Source: Bradyrhizobium liaoningense (GTDB lineage Bacteria > Pseudomonadota > Alphaproteobacteria > Rhizobiales > Xanthobacteraceae). Taken from it: 64,000 bases of DNA. This document shows, piece after piece, positions 49,055 through 59,026 of the stretch. The translations under genes and the position numbers were made by a program. The stretch covers positions 1 through 64,000 of the forward strand of contig NZ_JAFCJM010000025.1 of NCBI RefSeq assembly GCF_018130955.1, read 5' to 3'. Below the pieces are notes generated by a model, which was not told the DNA's origin, searched no databases, and was given only the letters and a program-made list of their open reading frames with translations. Positions within the stretch are counted from its first letter, which is position 1; each line of letters begins with the position of its first letter.

Positions 49055-51590
49055 TGGCTTCCTCGAACTTACTGCCGACCGCTGTTGACGCCGGCGCGCC
49101 TCGTCCGGCGCCCGGCCCCTTCAACACAAGGCCGATCTGCCTGCGGAGCGCATTGACGGCCTGATCCCGATCCCGAAGTCCGGCCACGACGGTCCTTGCG
49201 GCGATCAACGCATCATCGGCGCTCGCGGCAAGTTCAGGCATACGCAAGTTGGCCGCGCTTCCCTTGATGCGGTGGGCAATTCCCGCCAATTCCTTCGGCG
49301 TCAGGTCGTCTCGCGCCAACGCCTGGTCCAACTCTAGCAGGCCGCCGGCAAACAGCTCCTGAAACTCGTCAATGCGATCACGCCCGAAGACCTCCTCGAG
49401 CGTAAACAAATCGTCCGGCGGCTGCGGAGCCAGGAACGCCTCGACCTTCCACATGACCTCGTCCGGCGATGGCGGCGCGGCAAGCACGAGGTCCGCGCCT
49501 TCCTCCAACAGCCCCGCGCCCTCGCCGGGGATGGAGGCCGCGATGATGAAGATGCGCTTGCCTCCGTCCGAGGCGCGCGCGCGTAGCGCTCTTAGAAAGC
49601 CGGGCGGTGGAGCGACCGCAACGATCGCTGCGAATTCGCGCGCCGCAAGCATGGCGCCGGCCGCTTCGAACGAGCCGGCCGGAAAGACGCGAAACCCGAG
49701 ATGCCGCAACGGGCCGTCCGTTGCCTTGCGTGCATCGCCCACCACCAGGACATCACCGCCGACAGTCAGGACAACGCCGGGGCCGGCGACCGGCCATTGC
49801 CGGATCCTCAGCACAGTCTCCACCGCACGATGCAGCGCCGCGACATCGATCGGTTTCGCAAGGTGTCCGTCCATGCCGGCAGCGCGACAGGCATCGACAT
49901 CTTCCGACATGACATTTGCGGTCAGGGCAACGATCGGGACCCCGCTCAGTGACAGCGGCAGCGCGCGGATACGCTGCGTGGCCTCCAGCCCGTCCATATC
50001 CGGCATCTGCACGTCCATGAGGACGGCATCAAAGCGCGCGCTCCGGACTAGTTCGATCGCCTGCTCGCCTGTCCTCACGAGCGCAATCCGGTGACCTGCC
50101 CTCTCCAGGATCCCGCGAGCGACCTCCGCATTGATGTGAAGGTCCTCGACCAGCAGCAGTTTCAATGGCCTGACGGGCGGGGTCGGCGCGTCGATCGTCT
50201 CGCGCGCAGCCGAGCCATCGTCCGCGGGCAGCGGCAATGAGAAGCGAAAGCGGCTGCCCTGCCCCGGCGCGCTCTCGACCTCGATCTCGCCCTTCATGCC
50301 CTCCACAAGCCGCTTGCAGATCGCAAGTCCGAGGCCGGTGCCGCCAAAACGCCGGCGGATCGAGGCGTCGCCCTGTTCGAACGACTGAAACAGATGGGAC
50401 TGCTGCTCGGCGGTGATGCCGATGCCCGTGTCCGAAACGCAGAAGGCGACCCGCGCCTCGTCCTTGAGCCCCGATACCGTCACCTCGACCCTGACGCCCC
50501 CTTGACTCGTGAACTTCAGGGCGTTTCCGATCAGATTGAACAGAATCTGCCGCACCCGCGACTGATCGCCGAGCACCCATCGCGGCACGGCCGGCGAAAG
50601 CACGAGCTCCAGCGTCAAGCCGTTCTCGTGCGCACGCGGCGTCATGAGGTTGACGATCTCGCGCAGACTTTGCCTGACGTCGAACGGCGCGCGTTCGTAG
50701 ATCTCGGCCTGCCGTTCGAGCTTGGAGATGTCGAGAATGTCATCGAGGATCCGGAGGAGGCCCTCCGCTGAGGACCTGATGGTCGAAAGACGCCTGCGCT
50801 GGGTGAGCGGCAAGGGATCATCCAGCGCCAGTTGCGCCATGCCAAGGATTCCGTTCATCGGCGTGCGGATCTCATGGCTCATGACCGCGAGGAAGTCGGC
50901 CTTGACGCTCGCGGCCGCCTCCGCCGCGTCCTTGGCTTCGCGCAAATCGAGATTGGTCTGCCGTTCGCGGGCGATGCGCAGATATTCCTCGCGCCGCAGC
51001 CGATTGAACTGCGTGCGGGACACGGCACCGACGACATAGCCGACCAGCACGACCAGCACGATGATCGTCAGATCGAGCGGACTCTCCGGGTCGGGCCTGA
51101 GCACCGCCCAGAACAACAGGCTGACGATGGGCGCATAGGCGCTCGTCAACGCAACCCAGCGAAATCGCCCCGGGAGACACAGGTTGAGCGCGATGGCAAT
51201 CAGCGGCAGCAATAGTCCGCCATGACGGGTCAGGCTCGGATGGTTGAATATCAGGGCGTTGAGCGTGAAGAACGCAACCTGGTGCAGATGGGTGATCGCA
51301 ACGATGCGGGCATATCGGGTCGTCCGCAGCACGGCCAGCACGGCGGCCGCCGCCGTGAGCGCGATCAGCAGCCGGACCTCAACGAAGGACGCGAGCCGTG
51401 GGCCGGTCAGCATCAAAAAATCCAGCGGCACGAATGACAGGCTCGCGGCCGTTTCGGCGAGGATGCACAACAGGGCCATCGCGCGTGCCGATTGCCAGAT
51501 GCTCGCGGAGAACGCCTCCTCCGTCTTGCCGTCGCGAAATTCGCCGCTCGTCCCAATCAGCCCGGGAAGGTCCAATTCTACCGCCGGCAT
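49032..51590 (-). CDS. membrane hybrid histidine kinase with receiver and Hpt domains
   Basis: 852 residues from the ATG at 51590. Six or seven N-terminal membrane helices (about 34-190) form an integral sensor; a coiled coil leads to the H-box MSHEIRTPMNGILGMAQ (His239), then the ATPase boxes NLIGNALKF, DTGIGIT and GGTGLGLAI. A receiver has LLLVEDLHINAEVA and Asp526 in LMDVQMPDMDG. A second receiver-like domain (about 612-722) lacks its aspartate. The Hpt domain carries IAHRIKGSAANL (His773). The signal would pass His239, Asp526, His773 to the regulator at 48332. Confidence 0.92.
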   Translation of the reverse strand: MPAVELDLPGLIGTSGEFRDGKTEEAFSASIWQSARAMALLCILAETAASLSFVPLDFLMLTGPRLASFVEVRLLIALTAAAAVLAVLRTTRYARIVAITHLHQVAFFTLNALIFNHPSLTRHGGLLLPLIAIALNLCLPGRFRWVALTSAYAPIVSLLFWAVLRPDPESPLDLTIIVLVVLVGYVVGAVSRTQFNRLRREEYLRIARERQTNLDLREAKDAAEAAASVKADFLAVMSHEIRTPMNGILGMAQLALDDPLPLTQRRRLSTIRSSAEGLLRILDDILDISKLERQAEIYERAPFDVRQSLREIVNLMTPRAHENGLTLELVLSPAVPRWVLGDQSRVRQILFNLIGNALKFTSQGGVRVEVTVSGLKDEARVAFCVSDTGIGITAEQQSHLFQSFEQGDASIRRRFGGTGLGLAICKRLVEGMKGEIEVESAPGQGSRFRFSLPLPADDGSAARETIDAPTPPVRPLKLLLVEDLHINAEVARGILERAGHRIALVRTGEQAIELVRSARFDAVLMDVQMPDMDGLEATQRIRALPLSLSGVPIVALTANVMSEDVDACRAAGMDGHLAKPIDVAALHRAVETVLRIRQWPVAGPGVVLTVGGDVLVVGDARKATDGPLRHLGFRVFPAGSFEAAGAMLAAREFAAIVAVAPPPGFLRALRARASDGGKRIFIIAASIPGEGAGLLEEGADLVLAAPPSPDEVMWKVEAFLAPQPPDDLFTLEEVFGRDRIDEFQELFAGGLLELDQALARDDLTPKELAGIAHRIKGSAANLRMPELAASADDALIAARTVVAGLRDRDQAVNALRRQIGLVLKGPGAGRGAPASTAVGSKFEEANVDSARG

Positions 51591-51688
51591 CCCGGCCGAT
51601 CTCCTCGCTCGCCACCTGCTTTCATTTGCAGGAGTGTGCCACGTTCGTCCAGAGCCAATATAGACCGGAGATTTGCGGCCCCTAAGCC

Positions 51689-51737
51689 GGAGATCAATCG
51701 GCGTTGATGGTCGATTCTCTCCCCTTCGCCTACCAGA
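51689..51737 (+). promoter_or_regulatory. shared upstream element of autotransporter genes, copy 1
   Basis: GAGATCAATCGGCGTTGATG followed by GT-GAT-CT and CGCCTACCAGAC. The core ATCAA-N6-TTGAT is an inverted repeat. The same arrangement recurs at 54277, before the second autotransporter gene. It lies about 136 bases before the gene at 51873 and about 100 bases from the kinase start on the other strand. Confidence 0.6.
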
Positions 51738-51872
51738 CCTTCCAGTCGATCCCAGACACGAAGACGTCGCGTCGCTTGGATTTGCGGCCGTTGATGGCCG
51801 CACGCCCCGATCAGTGCGGCCGCAGCACCGAGACAAGCTCTCGGCTGGGATCCGTGCAGGTGGGGATGGGGT

Positions 51873-53975
51873 ATGACTTGCTTTGATCTCGATATGGCCG
51901 CGCAAAGCGTGATACGACACGCTCTCGTCAGCCTGCGCGCCCCTTCCAACGGCTTCGGGCAGGCCGCTGCGGCGGCGTTGCGCCTGATCGTGCTGTTCGT
52001 TCTCCTCCAGGCGACCAGCGTCGGCTCGGCTCTGGCGGCAACCACCTGCGCCGACATCAAGGCCGGTGCCTTCGACGCGAGCGGGGCCGACCACCAATCA
52101 GACACCACGGTGTCGCTGACCGCGGGCGACATCATCACGCTGAACTACACGTTCGTCGTTGACACGACCTTCTTCTACGGCATCGAGCTCGGCGTCGGCG
52201 GCCACTATGCCGACGGCTCCAACACGGTATCGGGCACGCTGCATGTCACCGTGACAACGACGGGAGCACAGATTTTCGCGTGGCGTGCGCTCAGCGAAGG
52301 CCTGCCGTCCCAGATCGACGTCACCGTCACCTGCTCGGGCACGACGTCGGCGCCGGTCGCCAATCCCGTAAGCGCGACGGTGGCGCAAAACAGCAGCAAC
52401 AATCCAGTTACGCTCGACATCACCGGCGCGGTGGCAACCTCGGTAGCGGTGAGTGCGTCGGCCTCGCACGGCACGGCGACGGCGTCGGGGACGTCCATCA
52501 CCTATACGCCGGCGAACGGCTACAGCGGCGCCGACAGTTTCACCTATACCGCGAGCAATGCGGCCGGCACGTCGTCACCGGCGACCGTGAGCATCACGGT
52601 CAAGAGTGCCGGTCCCGTGGTGACGAGCGCCAGCCCGGCCGCCGGGCTGGTGGCCGGGCACCAAACGACGATCGTCACCGGTCAGCAACTCACCGGCGCC
52701 ACGTCGGTCCAGTTCGGCGGCGTAAACGTGCTCGGATTTCAGGTGCTGAGCGCGACGCAGATTACGGTGGTGACGCCGCCCCATGCCGCCGGCACGGTCG
52801 ACGTCACGGTCACCACACCGCTCGGCTCCGCCACGGGTACGGGCATCTATCGCTACACGGCCATGCCGGATCCGACCGCCGATCCGACCGTGAAGGCGAT
52901 GGTCGACTTCCAGGTTCACACCGTGCAGGTGATGGGGCAACAGCAGATCGACAATGTGCAGGACCGATTGACCGAGTTGCACAATGACGACGTGCCTGTG
53001 GTCAGCAACAGGGCCTCCTTCGCGCAGATCCCAGCGCCACAGAGGCCGTATGGCCCGCCAGCGGGTGCTGAGGACAAGACGGGCGCGGCCGCCAATCCGG
53101 CGCAGACGCGGCACGGGCCGAAGGACGCGCCGGCGACGGCCGTATCCGACTCTCCACTGCGCTACTGGACCGCAGGTTCGCTGCTATTCGGCCAGGACAC
53201 CACCTATGCCAGCGCCAAATACAACGTTGTCTCCACCGGACTTACCGCCGGCGTCGACACACGCCTGACCCGAAACCTGAAAGCCGGTGTCGCCGTCGGC
53301 TTCGGTATCGATCATGCCACGATCGGCAGCGACGGTTCGCACATCAATGCCAATGTCTGGTCGACGCAGGCCTATGCCAGCTACCGGGCTGCGCCGCAGT
53401 GGTTCATCGACGGCATCCTCGGCTATGCCGCGGGCAGGCTCGGCAATTATCGCTACGACAGCTCGGCACTGGCGTTCGGCTCCGGACATCGAGGGGCCGA
53501 CGATCTGTTCGGCTCGCTGGCGGTGAGCCGTGAGATCAAGCTCGATCGCTGGAAGATCGCGCCCTATGCGCGGCTGGACCTACAATGGATTCGGCTCGAC
53601 GGCTATGCCGAGAGTGGCGCCGGCATCTACAACCTGACCTTCAACCGGACCTCGGCCGTCGATCTGGCGGGCATGCTCGGGACCAGGTTCACCCATGTGA
53701 TGGACACCTCGGCCGGCCTGCTCAAATCGAGCTTCGAGCTCACCTATCGTCGCAGCTTCAGCGGCTCATACACTCAGCTCATCGCCTACAACTTTGATCC
53801 CACGACGACCTACAGCCTGTTCGGCTTGGCGGAGAAGCGCGACCAGGCCCTGATCGGTCTCGGCTTCGAGTTGCAGGTGAACCGGTCGGTCAGCCTTGGC
53901 GTCCAGCTCGACGAACTGATCGCCAACAACGCGCGCAACGAACGCGGACGGGCCCACCTCAAGATTGGATTCTGA
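51873..53975 (+). CDS. autotransporter with Ig-like and IPT/TIG domains
   Basis: 700 residues. A long signal region (LRLIVLFVLLQATSVGSALA) precedes a cysteine-bearing beta domain, a cadherin/Ig-like repeat (SASHGTATASGTSITYTPAN, GYSGADSFTYTASNAAG), and an IPT/TIG domain (SAGPVVTSASPAAG, VQFGGVNVLGFQVLSATQI). A helical linker (MVDFQVHTVQVMGQQQIDNV) leads to a C-terminal beta barrel (about 425-700) ending in LKIGF. It would display the passenger on the cell surface. GGGGATGGGG precedes the ATG. Confidence 0.85.
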   Translation: MTCFDLDMAAQSVIRHALVSLRAPSNGFGQAAAAALRLIVLFVLLQATSVGSALAATTCADIKAGAFDASGADHQSDTTVSLTAGDIITLNYTFVVDTTFFYGIELGVGGHYADGSNTVSGTLHVTVTTTGAQIFAWRALSEGLPSQIDVTVTCSGTTSAPVANPVSATVAQNSSNNPVTLDITGAVATSVAVSASASHGTATASGTSITYTPANGYSGADSFTYTASNAAGTSSPATVSITVKSAGPVVTSASPAAGLVAGHQTTIVTGQQLTGATSVQFGGVNVLGFQVLSATQITVVTPPHAAGTVDVTVTTPLGSATGTGIYRYTAMPDPTADPTVKAMVDFQVHTVQVMGQQQIDNVQDRLTELHNDDVPVVSNRASFAQIPAPQRPYGPPAGAEDKTGAAANPAQTRHGPKDAPATAVSDSPLRYWTAGSLLFGQDTTYASAKYNVVSTGLTAGVDTRLTRNLKAGVAVGFGIDHATIGSDGSHINANVWSTQAYASYRAAPQWFIDGILGYAAGRLGNYRYDSSALAFGSGHRGADDLFGSLAVSREIKLDRWKIAPYARLDLQWIRLDGYAESGAGIYNLTFNRTSAVDLAGMLGTRFTHVMDTSAGLLKSSFELTYRRSFSGSYTQLIAYNFDPTTTYSLFGLAEKRDQALIGLGFELQVNRSVSLGVQLDELIANNARNERGRAHLKIGF

Positions 53976-54049
53976 GATGGCGCTGGCGTTGTGGGATCGG
54001 TCGCGATGACACACCCCACAGGACTTCACACGGATTGCGGAGGCCGGAA

Positions 54050-54241
54050 ATGATCGTTGCAGGCAGGTCAGATCGAGCAAGGTTGACCGCTGGCCCTCCA
54101 GCCCAAGACGAAATGGGCTGGCTCCTGGCCGTAGCCGCCGCCTTTCTGATCGTTCACATCGTCGCCTTGACGATCTGCGAACGCGCCTCCGCAGACCGAC
54201 CACTCCCGGCACAATCGGCACTATCACAGGAATGCGACTAG
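54050..54241 (+). CDS. small single-span membrane protein, uncertain
   Basis: 63 codons from the ATG at 54050 with GGCCGGAA upstream. One transmembrane helix (MGWLLAVAAAFLIVHIVALT) is followed by a short polar tail ending in Cys. No family is recognised. It lies between the two autotransporter genes in the same direction. It may be a real small protein or chance. Confidence 0.35.
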   Translation: MIVAGRSDRARLTAGPPAQDEMGWLLAVAAAFLIVHIVALTICERASADRPLPAQSALSQECD

Positions 54242-54276
54242 CCTCGCCGATGTCGCCTTCTGGCTGCCCAGCCCCT

Positions 54277-54325
54277 GAGATCAATCCACGTTGATGGTGG
54301 ATCTGCCACCCGTCGCCTACCAGAC
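54277..54325 (+). promoter_or_regulatory. shared upstream element of autotransporter genes, copy 2
   Basis: GAGATCAATCCACGTTGATG, then GTGGATCT and CGCCTACCAGAC, matching 51689-51737 in order and spacing, again with an ATCAA-N6-TTGAT core. It is about 119 bases before the start at 54444. Confidence 0.6.
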
Positions 54326-54443
54326 GCAACGAAACAGCGTGTGAGATATCAGGGCTGGCGGGCCATTTCCCCTGACGACCCTCTCCTCGCCGATGCGATT
54401 CCTGCGACGTCGTTCGCAGCAATCCGAACGAAGGGGACAGGGC

Positions 54444-57400
54444 ATGCATTCGGGTTGTTTCGACGTGGTCGCGCGTTGCGACCAGCTTGAGAACGGTCGC
54501 GCCGGTCGATCACCATTTGCCGGCGAACGCTCGGTCGCAACCGCGCTGACTTCCACCATTCGAAACGGCTTCCTGTCCATTTGGCTGGCCGTCATTCTGC
54601 TTTTCTCGGCGAGCGCACCCGCCCACGCCGACCGAACGCTCCCGAACGCAACGGCCGGCACTGCGTATTCGCAGAGTATCACGATCGATACGGACGTAAA
54701 CGGCGCTTGGTGCAACGTCGACCGGATAGTCTCCAACGTGCCGTCGACGCTCTTGTTCATGAGCACGACGAATCCTGGCGACGTCACATGCACGGCTCTC
54801 CTCAGTGGCACGCCCACGCTGGCGGGCACTTACAGCACAATCGTTGAGATCGACGAAGCCCCGCCAAGCACCTATCCTGCCGACGCAGTCGTCATAAATG
54901 GCGGCCTCGGTGCCAGGATCACCTATCAGATCACGATTGATAAGGCCTCGCCGACGCTGTCCATCTCGGCGTTGCCGTCTTCAGCGACCTACGGCAACTC
55001 GGTGATGCTGACGGCGACCGTGAGCGGCGGCGCCTCGGCAAGCGGAACGGTCACCTTCTACGATGGCGCAACCCCGATCGGCACGGCGTCCATCACGGGG
55101 ACCACGGCAAGCCTGGCGACCAGCTCGCTTCCGGCCGGCTCGCATACGATCACGGCGAGCTACGGCGGCGATGCCAACAACAATTCCGCGACGACGAGCA
55201 GCGGGGCCACCGTGACGGTGGCGCAGACCACGCCGACCCTGGCACTCGTCGCCTCGCCGTCCTCGGCGAGCTATGGCTCGTCGGTGGCGCTGGTCGCAAC
55301 CTTGTCCGGCGCCGTCTCGGCGACCGGCTCCGTGACCTTTCTGGAAGGCGCGACCCCGCTCGGCAGCGCGACTGTCTCCGGGACCACCGCGATCCTGTTG
55401 CTATCGTCACTCCCGGTGGGAACGCACACCATCACGGCGAGCTACGGTGGCGATGCCAACAATGCGTCGGCGACGTCGGGCTCGGTGACCGTGACCATCA
55501 CGCAGGATACGCCGACTGTCGCCTTGAGTGCATCTTCCACATCGATCAGCTCGGGCTCCTCTGTGACCCTCGTCGCCTCGCTCAGCGGCGGCGCCTCGCC
55601 GACCGGCTCCATCACCTTCTATGACGGCGCCACCTCGCTCGGCTCCGGCACCATTTCCGGATCGGCTGCGATGCTGACGGTGTCGTCGCTGTCGACCGGA
55701 TCGCACACGGTCACCGCCGTCTATGGCGGTGACAGCCACAATGCCGGCGCGACGTCCAACCCTGTCACGGTGGCGGTCGGCCAGGCATCGCTCTCGATCT
55801 CACTGTCAAGCTCCTCGCTCTCGCCGACGCTCGGCGACATGGTAACCTTGACCGCGACACTCTCCGGCGGGTCTTCGCCAAGCGGCACCGTGACCTTCAA
55901 GGACGGCTCCACAACCCTTGGCACCGCGACGATCTCAGGTTCGACCGCGACCTTCGCGGCATCCGCGCTCGCGGTCGGCTCACACACGATCACAGCCGTC
56001 TATGGTGGCGACGGCAGCAATGCTACGGCGGCGTCGAGCGCAATCACCGTTACCGTCGCCAAGATCTCGCCCGCGGTCGCGATTTCGAGCTCCTCGCTTT
56101 CGCCGACCGTGGGTCAGTCCGTGACCTTCACCGCAACGCTCTCCGGCGGCTCATCGCCGAGCGGCACCGTGACCTTCCAGGATGGCTCCACGGTGCTCGG
56201 CTCCGCCACGATTTCGAGCTCGACCGCGACCTTTGCAACCGCCGCCTTCACGGTGGGGACGCATGCGATCACCGCCGTCTATGGCGGCGACAGCAACAAC
56301 GCCACGGTCGCCTCCAGCGCGGTCACGGTCACGGTCGGCCAGGCCTCACCCTCGGTCTCGCTTTCGGCGTCATCGACCTCGCCGGCCGTCGGCCAGTCCT
56401 TGACGTTCACGGCGACGCTCTCCGGCGGATCATCGTCGAGCGGCACCGTGACCTTCCAGGACGGCTCGACGGTCCTTGGCTCGGCGATGATCTCGAGCGC
56501 GACCGCGACCTTCGCGACCGCGGCGCTCGCGGTCGGCACGCATTCGATCACCGCCGTCTATGGCGGCGACAGCAGCAACGCCACGGCAACATCGAGTGCC
56601 GTGACGGTTACGGTCGGCAAGACATCGCCTTCGGTTGCCGTCTCCGCCTCACCGGCATCGGCCTCCGTCGGCCAGTCCGTAACCTTCACGGCGACGCTCT
56701 CCGGCGGCGCCTCCGCCGGCGGCACCGTCACCTTCAATGACGGCGCGTCTGCACTCGGCTCGGCAACGATCTCGGGTTCGAGCGCGACCTTCACCACATC
56801 GGCGCTCGCAGTCGGGTCGCATTCGATCACCGCCTCCTATAGCGGCGACAGCAGCAATGGCACCGCAACATCCAGCGCCATCACGGTGACGATCGGCAAG
56901 ACGTCTCCCTCGATCGCGGTGTCGGCCTCGCGGACCTCGCCGGCGGCTGGCCAGTCGGTGACCTTCACGGCAACGATCTCCGGCGGCTCCTCGCCAAGCG
57001 GCACAGTGACTTTCCAGGACGGCTCGACAGTCCTTGGCACTGCGACGATCTCGGGCTCGAGCGCCACCTTCTCCAGCGCGGCGCTTGCAGCCGGCACGCA
57101 TTCGATCACCGCTGCCTATGCCGGCGACAGCAGCAATGCCACCGCGACATCCAGCGCGGTCACCGTGACGGTCGGGCTGGCCTCTCCCTCCCTCTCACTG
57201 TCGAGCTCGGTGAGCTCGGCGACATCAGGCCAGACCGTAACACTCACGGCAACACTTTCCGGCGGGTCATCGCCATCCGGCTCCATCACCTTCAAGGACG
57301 GCGCGACGACGCTCGGCACTGCGACCATTTCCGGCACGGTCGCGGTGCTCGCCACGTCGACCCTTGCGGTGGGCACGCATTCCATGACTGTGGTCTATGG

Positions 57401-58982
57401 CGGCGACAGCAACAATGCCGCGGCGACCTCGAGCGCGGTCAGCGTGACGATCGGCAAGGCTGCGCCCACAATCTCGGTTTCGAGCTCGTCGAGCGCACCG
57501 GCGGCCGGCCAATCCGTGACCTTGACGGCGACGCTCTCGGGAGGGGCCAACCCAGGCGGCACCGTCACCTTCAAGGACGGAACGACGGCGCTCGGCACTG
57601 CGGGCGTTTCCGGCTCAACTGCGATTTTCGCAACGACGCTTGCCGCAGGCTCGCATTCGATCGTCGCCGTCTACGCCGGAGATGGCAGCAATGCCGGCGC
57701 GACGTCGAGCGCGATCACGCTCTCGGTCGGGCGCTCCGATCCCACGGCCAGCGCAGCGGTGCGCGGCTTGGTTGGCTCGCAGGTATCCACCGCCATGAGG
57801 TTCGGTCAGACCCAGATCGGCAATATCTTCCACCGCTTCGAAAGCCTGCACGACCGGGATGACGCCGGTGGCTCCCCTTCCGAGGTGGATCGTCGGCCTG
57901 CATCGGGCGGCACGGGCGCAGGCGCAAATGGCGCGCCGGCCGGCAACCTCGATATCGACGGCCGGGCGGCCGGCCTCTTCAACGCCCCGTCCGGCATGAC
58001 GCAGGCTCTCGGCTACACCCAAGCGCTCGGCTATGCCGGTGATTTGCCGATCCTCAGCCCGCCCATGCAGAGCGACGCAGGCCGTGCCGTAAGCCAGCTC
58101 TCCGCCGCACTGCCGCAGGCGATGGAAGCGCTCGACAAGACCAATCTGCTGCCGTTCCACATCTGGGCCTCCGGTACGGTCGGGTTCGGCCGGCTGCAGC
58201 GCGACAACAATTTTGACAATCGCTTCACCACCTCAGGGCTGACCCTGGGCTTCGATCGGCGCCTCGCCGACGGCTTCAAGGCCGGCGCGGCTCTTGGGCT
58301 CGGTTTCGACAACACCAAGATCGGCACCGACGGATCGCGGATCGACGCACGGAGCTTTGACGCCACGATCTATGCGAGTTGGCGCTTCCTGCCGCATACG
58401 TATCTCGACATGGCAGGCGGTTACGGCTGGCTCCGTTTCGACAACAAGCGCTGGTCGAGCGACGGCAACGTCATGCTGACCGGTCAGCGCGCGGGCAGCC
58501 AGCTCTTCGGCACGCTCGGCCTGACCCATGTATCCAAATGGGACGACTTCAAGCTCTCGTCCTACGGCCGCCTCGATGTCGTGAGGGCGGCGCTCGACGG
58601 TTACAGCGAGACCGGCTCGAGCGCATGGGCCCTGACCTACGACAAGATGAACACGACCAGCGTTGCCAGCGTTCTCGGCGGCCGCCTCGCCTATCCGATC
58701 CTGCAAAGCTGGGGCGTGCTGACCCCGGCCGTTCGCGCGGAATGGCGACATGCCTTCGACGGCGGATATGTGCAGGGTCTGAACTACGTCGATCTCGTCG
58801 GCCTGACCTCCGGCTATACGCTCAGCGGCACCGCGACCGCACGCGACACCGTGACCGGCGGCCTTTCGGTGAGAGCCGATGTCGGCAACGCGCTCAGCCT
58901 CGATCTGGAGTATCTGCTGACGAGCTCAATCACCGGCGTCGAAAGCCAGAGAGTGCGCGGCGCAATGAAGTACGGTTTCTGA
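54444..58982 (+). CDS. large autotransporter with ten Ig-like repeats
   Basis: 1512 residues from the ATG at 54444 (AAGGGGACAGGGC upstream). A signal region (LSIWLAVILLFSASAPAHA) is followed by a putative-Ig-type domain, then ten tandem Ig-like repeats of about 93 residues (consensus ASGTVTFxDGxTxLGTATIS and GTHxITAVYGGDSxN), and a helical linker (LVGSQVSTAMRFGQTQIGNI) like that of the upstream autotransporter. The C-terminal barrel starts near IWASGTVGFGRLQRD and ends in MKYGF. The array predicts a long rigid surface stalk, probably an adhesin. The low-complexity codons make long antisense frames that are not genes. Confidence 0.9.
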   Translation: MHSGCFDVVARCDQLENGRAGRSPFAGERSVATALTSTIRNGFLSIWLAVILLFSASAPAHADRTLPNATAGTAYSQSITIDTDVNGAWCNVDRIVSNVPSTLLFMSTTNPGDVTCTALLSGTPTLAGTYSTIVEIDEAPPSTYPADAVVINGGLGARITYQITIDKASPTLSISALPSSATYGNSVMLTATVSGGASASGTVTFYDGATPIGTASITGTTASLATSSLPAGSHTITASYGGDANNNSATTSSGATVTVAQTTPTLALVASPSSASYGSSVALVATLSGAVSATGSVTFLEGATPLGSATVSGTTAILLLSSLPVGTHTITASYGGDANNASATSGSVTVTITQDTPTVALSASSTSISSGSSVTLVASLSGGASPTGSITFYDGATSLGSGTISGSAAMLTVSSLSTGSHTVTAVYGGDSHNAGATSNPVTVAVGQASLSISLSSSSLSPTLGDMVTLTATLSGGSSPSGTVTFKDGSTTLGTATISGSTATFAASALAVGSHTITAVYGGDGSNATAASSAITVTVAKISPAVAISSSSLSPTVGQSVTFTATLSGGSSPSGTVTFQDGSTVLGSATISSSTATFATAAFTVGTHAITAVYGGDSNNATVASSAVTVTVGQASPSVSLSASSTSPAVGQSLTFTATLSGGSSSSGTVTFQDGSTVLGSAMISSATATFATAALAVGTHSITAVYGGDSSNATATSSAVTVTVGKTSPSVAVSASPASASVGQSVTFTATLSGGASAGGTVTFNDGASALGSATISGSSATFTTSALAVGSHSITASYSGDSSNGTATSSAITVTIGKTSPSIAVSASRTSPAAGQSVTFTATISGGSSPSGTVTFQDGSTVLGTATISGSSATFSSAALAAGTHSITAAYAGDSSNATATSSAVTVTVGLASPSLSLSSSVSSATSGQTVTLTATLSGGSSPSGSITFKDGATTLGTATISGTVAVLATSTLAVGTHSMTVVYGGDSNNAAATSSAVSVTIGKAAPTISVSSSSSAPAAGQSVTLTATLSGGANPGGTVTFKDGTTALGTAGVSGSTAIFATTLAAGSHSIVAVYAGDGSNAGATSSAITLSVGRSDPTASAAVRGLVGSQVSTAMRFGQTQIGNIFHRFESLHDRDDAGGSPSEVDRRPASGGTGAGANGAPAGNLDIDGRAAGLFNAPSGMTQALGYTQALGYAGDLPILSPPMQSDAGRAVSQLSAALPQAMEALDKTNLLPFHIWASGTVGFGRLQRDNNFDNRFTTSGLTLGFDRRLADGFKAGAALGLGFDNTKIGTDGSRIDARSFDATIYASWRFLPHTYLDMAGGYGWLRFDNKRWSSDGNVMLTGQRAGSQLFGTLGLTHVSKWDDFKLSSYGRLDVVRAALDGYSETGSSAWALTYDKMNTTSVASVLGGRLAYPILQSWGVLTPAVRAEWRHAFDGGYVQGLNYVDLVGLTSGYTLSGTATARDTVTGGLSVRADVGNALSLDLEYLLTSSITGVESQRVRGAMKYGF
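54942..57734 (+). repeat. ten in-gene tandem repeats of about 279 bases
   Basis: Each unit encodes one Ig-like domain within the autotransporter at 54444. Units 5, 6 and 8 share long nearly identical stretches (GTVTFQDGSTVLG), pointing to recent duplication or gene conversion, while units 1-3 are more diverged. Confidence 0.85.
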
Positions 58983-59026
58983 GGCCGTGGGGGCGGCCAG
59001 GCGAATTTTGGGCTCGCTCCCGCCGC

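Noticed and set aside
55150..57598. Series of antisense open frames of about 90 codons, each starting MIECVPTAS or similar
   Set aside because: They mirror the tandem Ig-like repeats of the autotransporter at 54444; codon bias of the sense strand keeps the antisense frame open. No ribosome sites or family features.
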